DNA of 21,757 bases from an uncultured Clostridia bacterium (GTDB lineage: Bacteria; Bacillota; Clostridia; Oscillospirales; Acutalibacteraceae). Below, piece after piece: positions 16,140 through 21,757 of the stretch. Numbering within the stretch: the stretch's first letter is position 1; each line of letters opens with the position of its first letter. The notes beneath the pieces are model-generated. The model did no database searches and was not told the origin of the DNA. It saw only the letters and a list, made by a program, of their open reading frames with translations. The stretch spans positions 1-21,757 of the forward strand of contig CANONE010000015.1 of NCBI GenBank assembly GCA_947567585.1, given 5' to 3'. The position numbers and the translations under genes are program-made.

Positions 16140-17708
16140 ATGTCAAAACAATTCATCTGCACCTCCACCTATCCCGTGGTAGAGACCAAAGCCGGTAAAC
16201 TCCGGGGTTTTGTGACCGACGGTACTTTCACCTTTCACGGCGTGAAATACGCCGACGCTAAGCGCTTCCAGCCCCCCACGCCCCCCCAGCCCTGGGAAGG
16301 GGTCAAGGATGCGCTTTCCTATGGCTATGTGTGCCCCATGCTGGACCGGGAAACCGCTATGGGCGAGATCATGGTCCCCCACCGCTACTGGCCCAAGGAC
16401 GAGAACTGCCAGTATCTCAACATCTGGACCCAGTCTATTGAACGGGACGCTAAAAAGCCCGTTATGGTATGGCTCCACGGCGGCGGCTACTCGGCGGGCT
16501 CATCCATTGAGCAGATTGCCTATGACGGCGAGAACCTCTCCCGCTTTGGGGACGTGGTGGTGGTCACCCTGAACCACCGGCTGAATATCCTGGGCTATTT
16601 GGACCTTTCTCCCTTTGGAGAGAAGTATCAGAACTCCGGCAACGCGGGCAACGCCGACCTGGTAGCGGCGCTGGAATGGATCCATGAGAACATAGCCGGT
16701 TTTGGCGGCGATCCGGAAAACGTCACCATTTTCGGGCAGTCCGGCGGCGGCTCCAAGGTCTCCGACCTGCTGCAAACTCCCAAGGCTGACGGGCTCTTCC
16801 ACAAGGGCATTGTTATGAGCGGCGTGTTTGACGGCATCCTTGGCACCCCCGGCACGGACAGCCGCCCGCTGATTTTGGCCATGCTTAAGGAGCTGGGGCT
16901 GGATGAGAGCCAGATCGAAGAGCTGGAGACCATCGACTATGAGAAGCTGGCGGCCGCTTACAAGGCGGTTGCGCCGGAAATCGGCAAGCAGGGCCTCTAC
17001 ACTGGCAACTGCCCCATTCCCAACGAATTCTTCCTGGGGGATCCCCGGAAAGTGGGCTTCTGCGAGCATGCCAGGACTATCCCCGTGATTGTAGGCAGCG
17101 TGTTTGGGGAATTTGCCTTTGCCCCGGGCGTGCATGGAAAATATGAGCTCACCGACCCGGAGCGCATGGCTCTGCTGGAGAAAAAATTCGGGCAGCACGC
17201 CGGTCAGCTGGCGGAGCTTTTCCGGGCCTGCTACCCCGAGAAGGACCTCACCGATCTCTTGGCCCTGGACGCCATGTGCCGGGAGCCCAGCAAGGATTTC
17301 GCCCGCAAGAAGGCACAGTACCAGGAGGCGCCCACCTACTGCTATCTCTTCAACTTCGAGCTGCCCTTTGACGACGGCAAGCCCGCCTGGCACTGCTCGG
17401 ACATCCCCTTCTTCTTCCACACCACCGATAAAGTCGTTATCTGCGACGTGCCCGGGGTTACGGACCAGCTGGAAGAAAAAATGGCCGGCTCCTTTGTCAA
17501 CTTTGCCCGGTACGGCCAGCCCAGCTACCCCTCTCTGCCTCAGTGGAAGCCCTGTACGGCGGACGACGCCGTCACCATGCTCTTCGACCGCACCTGCGCC
17601 GTGAAGAGCCACTTCGACGACGAACTCTACGCCGCCTACCTGCCGGTAGCCCCCAACCCCTTCGCCCCGCCCAAGGACGATGAAGAAGAAGCTATCTTCC
17701 TCCACTAA
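16140..17708 (+). CDS. Type-B carboxylesterase (para-nitrobenzyl esterase family)
   Basis: This alpha/beta-hydrolase is predicted to cleave carboxylic esters. It has no signal peptide and is probably cytoplasmic. Visible features are the oxyanion loop WLHGGGYSAGSS, the nucleophile S201 in FGQSGGGSK, a probable catalytic glutamate in GSVFGEFAF and the histidine H418 in AWHCSDIPFFF. The nucleophile elbow is G-Q-S-G-G rather than the common G-E-S-A-G, a variant also seen in other bacterial members. The 522-residue length is normal. I chose ATG 16140-16142. In-frame ATGs at 16128 and 16131 lie too close to the GGAAGGG ribosome site, and the longest frame starts at a TTG. It has its own promoter and a shared terminator. 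The natural substrate is unknown. Confidence 0.92.
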   Translation: MSKQFICTSTYPVVETKAGKLRGFVTDGTFTFHGVKYADAKRFQPPTPPQPWEGVKDALSYGYVCPMLDRETAMGEIMVPHRYWPKDENCQYLNIWTQSIERDAKKPVMVWLHGGGYSAGSSIEQIAYDGENLSRFGDVVVVTLNHRLNILGYLDLSPFGEKYQNSGNAGNADLVAALEWIHENIAGFGGDPENVTIFGQSGGGSKVSDLLQTPKADGLFHKGIVMSGVFDGILGTPGTDSRPLILAMLKELGLDESQIEELETIDYEKLAAAYKAVAPEIGKQGLYTGNCPIPNEFFLGDPRKVGFCEHARTIPVIVGSVFGEFAFAPGVHGKYELTDPERMALLEKKFGQHAGQLAELFRACYPEKDLTDLLALDAMCREPSKDFARKKAQYQEAPTYCYLFNFELPFDDGKPAWHCSDIPFFFHTTDKVVICDVPGVTDQLEEKMAGSFVNFARYGQPSYPSLPQWKPCTADDAVTMLFDRTCAVKSHFDDELYAAYLPVAPNPFAPPKDDEEEAIFLH

Positions 17709-17721
17709 AAAACCAATGTCC

Positions 17722-17808
17722 GGCCAAAAAAGTTTCGTGACTTCGCGTAGCGAACGTCATCACCTTCTTCAAAGGCTGTAGGGGCGTGGGGGCAAAGCCC
17801 CCATGACC
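17722..17808 (+). repeat. Interspersed GC-rich repeat, copy B (longest, with extra hairpin)
   Basis: It aligns with the minus strand of 21428-21491. Shared blocks are GGC..AAAAGTTT.CGT, CACCTT.TTCAAA.GG, GGGGC and a final G-rich hairpin. Relative to that copy it carries about 22 extra bases (near 17738-17760) that form a hairpin, TTCGC-GTA-GCGAA flanked by GTGAC and GTCAT. Its end has an 8-bp hairpin, GTGGGGGC (17786-17793) with GCCCCCAT (17797-17804). Confidence 0.6.
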
Positions 17809-17811
17809 TAA

Positions 17812-17850
17812 AAAGCGCTGATCTCCCCCAAAGGGAAATCAGCGCTTTCT
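17812..17850. terminator. Bidirectional terminator between esterase and toroid protein genes
   Basis: AAAGCGCTGAT (17812-17822) pairs with ATCAGCGCTTT (17838-17848), an 11-bp stem extended by CCC/GGG inside. CTATTTTC follows on the plus strand and a TTTTT run on the minus strand. It serves two convergent genes. Confidence 0.85.
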
Positions 17851-17855
17851 ATTTT

Positions 17856-18758
17856 CTATCCCCTAAAGCATAGGTAAAACCGCAGCTTTTCCATAGTGAC
17901 CCGAGGCCGCCACCAGTCCCTGGCCTGCTGGAATTCCTTCTCGTAAGAGGTATACCACCGCCAGGAAATATCCAAGCCGCCGTCCGCCTGTTGCAGCTTC
18001 CCCAGCGCGTCCAGCTCCGCTTGGATCAGAGAATCCATCCCTTCCGGCATGAAGGGCTCCTTCTCCTGAAGATACCAGGAGGGACAAGGCACATACTCCA
18101 CTCCATACTTTTCCGTCTCTTTACAGACAGCTTGGCTGATCGCCGCCTCAATGGCCCGCCGGCCCGCCGGCAAATCCACAATATTCGTGAGGCCATAGGC
18201 TTTCAGCAGCCTCCAGGCCAGCATATAGCACTTTAGGTCGTCTCCGCCCTCCTTTTCCTCGGCCCGCCGCAGCTCGTCAAACGCCTGCCGCACCATCTCC
18301 GCCCAGGGCCCGTCCTCTCCCATGCAAACCAGAAATGCCGCCAGAGACACCGTAGGATTCCAGCCAGGCAGGGCGTCCGCTTCCCCCTTCTCCCACCATA
18401 TGGCATGGGGATAATCCCCATTGCTGTCAACGGAGTTCAACCAGTGGCGGTTCTCACTGTGACAGGCCGCGCCGGAGGTCAGGTAGCGGACCATCCCCTT
18501 TGCCATCTCTCCCGCCTCAAAGAGCGCGCCGGTCTCAAAGAGGTAAATCAGCGCGTCATTGGTGGTGATGGGGGTGGAATTGGGGTTCCAGTTATCCGGC
18601 TCCAGCGCATGGCCAAAACCCCCGTCTGAGTTCTGATAAGGCTTCAAAGCCTCCACCAGCGCCGCCTTGGGGCCGTTCTCAAAGAGGCACTGAAACTCCG
18701 CCAGCTCTACCGGCCGGGCGTTTCGCTTAATGAATTCTATGGCTTTTTCAACATTCAT
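17856..18758 (-). CDS. Alpha/alpha-toroid (prenyltransferase/squalene-cyclase-like) protein
   Basis: The 300-residue soluble protein shows repeats of the terpenoid-cyclase / protein prenyltransferase helical toroid. YQNSDGGFGHALEPD (about residues 41-55) and LQQADGGLDISWRWY near residue 257 are QW-like turns. Tryptophan-rich segments lie between them. The DxDD motif of squalene-hopene cyclases is not evident and the protein is about half their length, so it is not a hopene cyclase. Similar short proteins in Clostridia and Bacilli have no known function. Its ATG (18756-18758) overlaps the stop of the upstream gene by 4 bases (ATGA), with GGGAAG as ribosome site, so the two are translationally coupled. 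A terminator follows. Confidence 0.75.
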   Translation of the reverse strand: MNVEKAIEFIKRNARPVELAEFQCLFENGPKAALVEALKPYQNSDGGFGHALEPDNWNPNSTPITTNDALIYLFETGALFEAGEMAKGMVRYLTSGAACHSENRHWLNSVDSNGDYPHAIWWEKGEADALPGWNPTVSLAAFLVCMGEDGPWAEMVRQAFDELRRAEEKEGGDDLKCYMLAWRLLKAYGLTNIVDLPAGRRAIEAAISQAVCKETEKYGVEYVPCPSWYLQEKEPFMPEGMDSLIQAELDALGKLQQADGGLDISWRWYTSYEKEFQQARDWWRPRVTMEKLRFYLCFRG

Positions 18759-19108
18759 CTTTTACTTCCCTTCTCCGCTTCTGGTTTCTGCTTTCTCGGC
18801 TTTGGCCTGGGCTTTGGCAGCTGGTCGAACATGGATTCCACCATGGCGCACAGCCTTTCTCCGTCGTCTAAAATCGTCACAGGCAGGCGCGTCTTTCCCG
18901 CTCCTTCATATGGCGGCTGAGAGACGCTGTCCGGCATATATTCCCGGGCCGCGGGCACGTCCTTTACCATGAACACCCCATGATAGATCCCGCCGATTAC
19001 CCTCTCCCGGTAATAGAAAATATACCCGCCCATCATCGCTATCCGCCGCACATCGTCCAGAGGGGACAGCTGGTTCAAAACGTAATCCGCCAGTTCCTCG
19101 TAAGGCAC
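18755..19108 (-). CDS. TfoX/Sxy N-terminal domain-like protein
   Basis: About 117 residues match the TfoX N-terminal domain pattern. SPLDDVRRIAMMGGYIFYYRERVIGGIYHGVFMVK corresponds to the family's R-x-M-x-G-G-Y-x-x-Y and the following strand, and a lysine/proline-rich tail ends the protein. The C-terminal TfoX domain is absent. In proteobacteria the full-length protein regulates competence. The many short Firmicutes versions are uncharacterised and should not be read as competence genes. I chose GTG 19106-19108 because AAAGGAGG lies 8 bases upstream. The earlier GTG at 19112-19114 is only 2 bases from it. The gene lies 55 bases after the WYL regulator and overlaps the toroid gene by 4 bases. 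Confidence 0.75.
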   Translation of the reverse strand: MPYEELADYVLNQLSPLDDVRRIAMMGGYIFYYRERVIGGIYHGVFMVKDVPAAREYMPDSVSQPPYEGAGKTRLPVTILDDGERLCAMVESMFDQLPKPRPKPRKQKPEAEKGSKR

Positions 19109-19163
19109 TTCCACCGCCTCCTTTCACTGTCTATCCTACCACAAGAAACACGACTACTATCTG

Positions 19164-20069
19164 TCATGTTTCTCCATCCTTCTTTAACAATTTTTCTCCT
19201 AACTCCCTTAAAGCCCGCCGCACCTCTTCTGGCCCCAGCACCTGGGCATCCCCTCGAAAAGACAGCAGAAACCCCACCGCGCTGTCCAGGTGGGTGAACC
19301 CGATAGAAAACCGGCACCTGCCGTCCGGCATCTGCGTAAAGGACGTCTCGCCGTAGTCCTCCACCAGCAGCCACTTGTATTGCGCCGGCACAATAGCCTC
19401 CACCTGATACCTGGTGGGGAACACCCGTTGGTCGGACAAGTCCGGGTAAGGCGCCTGCCTTTTTGTAAAAGCGCCGCCAAGGGCCAGCCGCGCCATGCGG
19501 TCCAGCTTGAAAAGCCGGTAATCCTCCCGGGATTTGCACCAGCCCCACAGATACCAGGCCCCCCACTGGTAAACCACATAGTAAGGCTCCGCCACTCTGT
19601 CTGATTCCCCAGAGGGCGCATAGTAGTGGAATTCCACCTCCTTGCCCTGGGCAATGGCCTCCTGCAGCCGGTCGATTTTTTCGGAGAGGGGTTTTTTGTG
19701 CCACGCCGCCAGATCAATGAGGACGCCGCCCTCTTGCGTCAGAAAGCCGGGGCCGGCCAGCTTTTCCATCAGCTGGGCGTACTGCCGCGTACCGCTGACG
19801 CTGTCTAAGCTCCGCAGCCCTGTGAGAATGGCCTGCATCTCTCTGGACGTAAGCAGGGCCCTGTCCACCCGGCCGCCGCTCATAATAGACACCCCGCCGC
19901 CTATCCCCTGGCTGGTGGAAATAGGGATCCCAGCCCTGCAAAGCGCCTCGATGTCCCGGCTCACCGTGCGGCGGGACACCTCAAACACCTCCGCCAAATA
20001 GGGCATCGTAACCTTATCCCGCTGAAGAAGGATGGATAAAATTCCAATCAACCGGTCCAGCTTCATCAT
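19164..20069 (-). CDS. WYL-domain transcriptional regulator (YafY/DeoR-like)
   Basis: The 301-residue protein has an N-terminal winged helix-turn-helix (MMKLDRLIGILSILLQ, then VSRRTVSRDIEALC, about residues 1-60). A WYL ligand-binding domain follows, with W172-Y173-L174 in GAWYLWGWC and the FKLDRM strand. A C-terminal WCX-like extension completes it. It is cytoplasmic. WYL regulators often sense a small molecule or nucleic acid and control neighbouring genes. The TfoX-like and toroid genes follow on the same strand and are the likeliest targets. AAAGGTGG lies 4 bases before the ATG used here and 7 before the second ATG (20064-20066), so the shorter start is possible. A perfect palindrome lies about 80-100 bases upstream (20151-20171). 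Confidence 0.9.
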   Translation of the reverse strand: MMKLDRLIGILSILLQRDKVTMPYLAEVFEVSRRTVSRDIEALCRAGIPISTSQGIGGGVSIMSGGRVDRALLTSREMQAILTGLRSLDSVSGTRQYAQLMEKLAGPGFLTQEGGVLIDLAAWHKKPLSEKIDRLQEAIAQGKEVEFHYYAPSGESDRVAEPYYVVYQWGAWYLWGWCKSREDYRLFKLDRMARLALGGAFTKRQAPYPDLSDQRVFPTRYQVEAIVPAQYKWLLVEDYGETSFTQMPDGRCRFSIGFTHLDSAVGFLLSFRGDAQVLGPEEVRRALRELGEKLLKKDGET

Positions 20070-20093
20070 GCATCCACCTTTCTTGGTACTACA

Positions 20094-20117
20094 GGCCGCG
20101 GGGGCTATTGCCCCGCC
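20094..20117 (-). repeat. Interspersed GC-rich repeat, copy D
   Basis: On the minus strand this reads GGCGGGGCAATAGCCC then CCGCGGCC. It shares GGGGCAA and CCCGCGGCC with copy C at 6478-6505 and forms a GGGGC/GCCCC hairpin. It lies just upstream of the WYL regulator. Confidence 0.5.
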
Positions 20118-20150
20118 AGCCTACCCGGCCGGTTCGCGGCTTAGCCCGCT

Positions 20151-20171
20151 GTACTTGGCCTAACCAAGTAC
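20151..20171. promoter_or_regulatory. Perfect inverted repeat, candidate operator of the WYL regulator
   Basis: GTACTTGG (20151-20158) and CCAAGTAC (20164-20171) are exact complements around 5 bases. Outside them CCGC (20146-20149) can pair with GCGG (20175-20178). The length and spacing fit a dimeric repressor site. There is no T run, so a terminator is unlikely. No clear promoter was found beside it. Confidence 0.4.
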
Positions 20172-20291
20172 CCGGCGGACGTCTGCCCCACAAAGGACCT
20201 AACTCCTCTATAACCGCGTACGCTTTTCACCTTTTCCATTTTTGCAAAGGAAATTTCATTTGTTCAAGACGGGCCACACAGCCTTGCGTGG

Positions 20292-20320
20292 TAACAAAGA
20301 AAGCAGGGGCGTCCCCCTGC
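20292..20320 (-). terminator. Intrinsic terminator after the sugar permease gene
   Basis: On the minus strand GCAGGGG (20320-20314) pairs with CCCCTGC (20309-20303) around a 4-base loop, followed by TTTCTTTGTT. It begins 16 bases after the permease stop codon and separates it from the WYL regulator. Confidence 0.85.
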
Positions 20321-20335
20321 CTTCTCTTTAACTCC

Positions 20336-21385
20336 TTAATTTTTCTCTTTTCGCTGGAGCAGCACGGCACCGATGATAATGGCCCCTTTAAAGGCCGCGC
20401 TGAGATATGGGTCAACGCCAATCAAATTCAGCAGATTGTTCATCACCGCTACAATCAACGTGCCCAACACTGTCCCTACCACAGAACCCCGGCCGCCGCT
20501 CATGCTGGTGCCGCCTACAATTACGGAAGCAATGGCGTCCATCTCAAAGCCCGTGCCGGCGCTGGCGTAGTCCATGGAGCCAATTCGGGAGGTCTGAATA
20601 ATGGCCGCCACAGAAACCAAAAAGCCTGTCAGCGCATAGACCCGGCGCTTCACCTTGCGTACGTCCACACCGGAAAGCCGGGTGGTGCGTTCATTGGAAC
20701 CAATGGCAAAAACATATCTTCCAAAGGTAGTTTTGTGAGAGATAATATACATGGCTATTGCCAGCACCGCCCAGTAGATAATAGGCATCAGCTGCTGGCC
20801 GCCAATTCCCAGGCGGGCAATGCTTTTATAGGCGTCGGGCAGCTCGGTTTTCTGGGTCTTCATGAAGTACTGGGTCACGCTGCGCAAAATCTGCATGGAG
20901 CCTAAAGTGGCAATAAAGGGAGGCATCCGGCCGTAAGAGATCAGCAGGCCGTTTCCTTCGCCCAAGAGGCTCCCCAGCAGCAGCGCCGCCACCAAGGCCA
21001 CCAGAATGGCGGGCACGCCGCCCAGTCCAACACTGGCAAGCCAGCCCCCCTCCGCAGTGTTCAGCAGCACCATGATAAAAGCGCCTACCGTTACATACAC
21101 CGAACCCACCGACAAATCAATACCGCCGGAAATGATAACAAACGTCATGCCCAGAGCAATAATGCCAATGCCCGCATTGCCTCTGAGCAGCGAGATCCAG
21201 TTTTGCAGCCAGTTCTGGAACCATTCGCCGAATGTGCCAAAGTTGGAATTCATAATCAGCACCACGGTCTGGACAATCACCATCACAATCAAGGCAATGC
21301 CCGTGCTGAACAGGGGCTTCGTCCGCCACAGTTCCCCCAGCCTCTGGAGCCAACCCGGGGCGCGCTTGCTTTCCGCTCTATCCAT
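20336..21385 (-). CDS. Sugar ABC transporter permease, RbsC family
   Basis: This 349-residue polytopic membrane protein belongs to the BPD_transp_2 family (RbsC, XylH, MglC and LsrC relatives), which imports ribose, xylose, galactose or related sugars. It shows the conserved GMTFVIISGGIDLSVGS segment, FIATLGSMQILR, RYVFAIGSNERTTRLSGV (the cytoplasmic loop contacting the ATPase) and IASVIVGGTSMSGGRGS. About 9-10 hydrophobic segments are visible, after a cytoplasmic N-terminus of about 25 residues. The substrate cannot be told. A GAGG ribosome site lies 8 bases before the ATG. The ATPase and binding protein it needs are not downstream and would have to lie beyond the right edge. A terminator follows it. 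Confidence 0.92.
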   Translation of the reverse strand: MDRAESKRAPGWLQRLGELWRTKPLFSTGIALIVMVIVQTVVLIMNSNFGTFGEWFQNWLQNWISLLRGNAGIGIIALGMTFVIISGGIDLSVGSVYVTVGAFIMVLLNTAEGGWLASVGLGGVPAILVALVAALLLGSLLGEGNGLLISYGRMPPFIATLGSMQILRSVTQYFMKTQKTELPDAYKSIARLGIGGQQLMPIIYWAVLAIAMYIISHKTTFGRYVFAIGSNERTTRLSGVDVRKVKRRVYALTGFLVSVAAIIQTSRIGSMDYASAGTGFEMDAIASVIVGGTSMSGGRGSVVGTVLGTLIVAVMNNLLNLIGVDPYLSAAFKGAIIIGAVLLQRKEKN

Positions 21386-21427
21386 AGTTCAAACCTCATT
21401 TCTCCTCAAATATCCGCAAGACCTTAA

Positions 21428-21491
21428 GACCTTGGGGCGCCGCCCCAAGCCCCGCCACCTTTTGAAAAAGGTGGACGAAAACTTTTGTGCC
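21428..21491 (-). repeat. Interspersed GC-rich repeat, copy A (two strong hairpins)
   Basis: On the minus strand the unit begins GGCACAAAAGTTTTCGTC and ends GGGGCGCCCCAAGGTC-like. It holds two exact hairpins: CCACCTTTT/AAAAGGTGG (21455-21474) and CTTGGGGC/GCCCCAAG (21431-21449). It aligns along its whole length with copy B at 17722-17808. It lies 43 bases upstream of the sugar permease start. Confidence 0.6.
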
Positions 21492-21611
21492 GAATTTTGC
21501 CGGTTGTGAACAGGCGGCCGCTGGATGGGAGCCGAAGGTTCCAGATGTCATCAGCCTTAAGGACATTCTTACGGTTCACTCCCCGGTTGGGCAAACATGC
21601 CCTTCTTCTTA

Positions 21612-21667
21612 AACCCGCGTCCACACAGCATATAGGTTCCCCGCCCGCGAGCGCGACGCTTCGCGAC
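21612..21667. repeat. 56-bp direct repeat, first copy
   Basis: It starts AACCCGCGTCCACACAGCAT and ends CGACGCTTCGCGAC. It matches 21702-21757 at 53 of 56 positions with an offset of exactly 90 bp. The end overlaps a hairpin, TTCGCG/CGCGAA (21660-21675). The 34 bases between the copies contain GCAACGTCACGTTGC, a 7-bp perfect inverted repeat. In this 372-bp gene-free stretch I see no open reading frame worth calling. Confidence 0.8.
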
Positions 21668-21701
21668 TCCGCGAATTGGATGCAACGTCACGTTGCCCCT
21701 G

Positions 21702-21757
21702 AACCCGCGCCTGCACAGCATATAGGTTCCCCGCCCGCGAGCGCGACGCTTCGCGAC
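21702..21757. repeat. 56-bp direct repeat, second copy (reaches window end)
   Basis: This is the second copy of the 21612-21667 sequence, differing at three positions near its start (GCGCCTG versus GCGTCCA). It runs to the last base of the window, so the array may continue. With only two visible copies and a 56-bp repeat it does not look like CRISPR. Confidence 0.8.

Noticed and set aside
16500..17705. Minus-strand open frame of 401 codons opposite the carboxylesterase
   Set aside because: It is an antisense shadow produced by the high-GC codon pattern of the esterase. It has no ribosome site and no recognisable motif, and the plus-strand gene has intact catalytic residues.
18755..19108. Competence regulator TfoX/Sxy
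   Set aside because: Only the N-terminal domain is present, and the competence role is established for proteobacterial full-length proteins, not for these short Firmicutes relatives.
20108..20905. Plus-strand open frame of 265 codons opposite the sugar permease
   Set aside because: It crosses the repeat region, the permease terminator and the permease gene in antisense and has no ribosome site.
21612..21757. CRISPR array
   Set aside because: The repeat is 56 bp with three mismatches, only two copies are visible, the spacer-like part contains its own palindrome, and no cas gene is present.

Overview
The window comes from a moderately high-GC bacterium of the class Clostridia (Firmicutes). 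The sequence suggests an Oscillospirales-like gut organism, but I cannot fix the genus. The reasons are the hprK-murB-rapZ-whiA-dnaE gene order, a WhiA homologue, an HPr kinase of the Gram-positive type, strong AGGAGG-type ribosome binding sites, and GC-rich hairpin repeats between genes.

Left part (1-7571). A half-size ABC exporter is read leftwards, overlapping the start of a small membrane protein that runs off the edge. It is divergent from a DUF1848 protein with a C-terminal CxxxCxxC cluster. A bidirectional terminator at 3178-3209 separates this from a leftward housekeeping cluster, rbfA-nrnA-truB-ribF, covering ribosome maturation, nanoRNA/pAp turnover, tRNA pseudouridine 55 and FMN/FAD synthesis. 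The usual upstream partner infB is not next to rbfA. A secreted or anchored ComEC-like metallo-beta-lactamase-fold hydrolase lies there instead.

Centre (7572-16065). A 524-bp gene-free region holds two strong divergent promoters with extended -10 boxes. Both transcripts begin with leaders that fold on paper. The rightward one is an unusually long (about 220 nt), multi-hairpin leader in front of hprK, and it is the most interesting unexplained item here. The rightward operon is hprK, murB, rapZ, a small P-loop kinase, whiA and dnaE, ending in a clear terminator. The yvcK gene normally found between rapZ and whiA is missing, and the P-loop kinase occupies its place.

Right part (16066-21757). 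A type-B carboxylesterase has its own promoter and a bidirectional terminator. Leftward genes follow: a sugar ABC permease of the RbsC family with its terminator, then a WYL-domain regulator, a TfoX/Sxy-N-like protein and an alpha/alpha-toroid protein. The last two overlap by 4 bases. The intergenic spaces hold at least four related GC-rich palindromic repeat units. The right edge has a 56-bp sequence repeated at a 90-bp interval and cut by the window end.

No tRNA, rRNA, CRISPR array, transposase or phage gene was seen.
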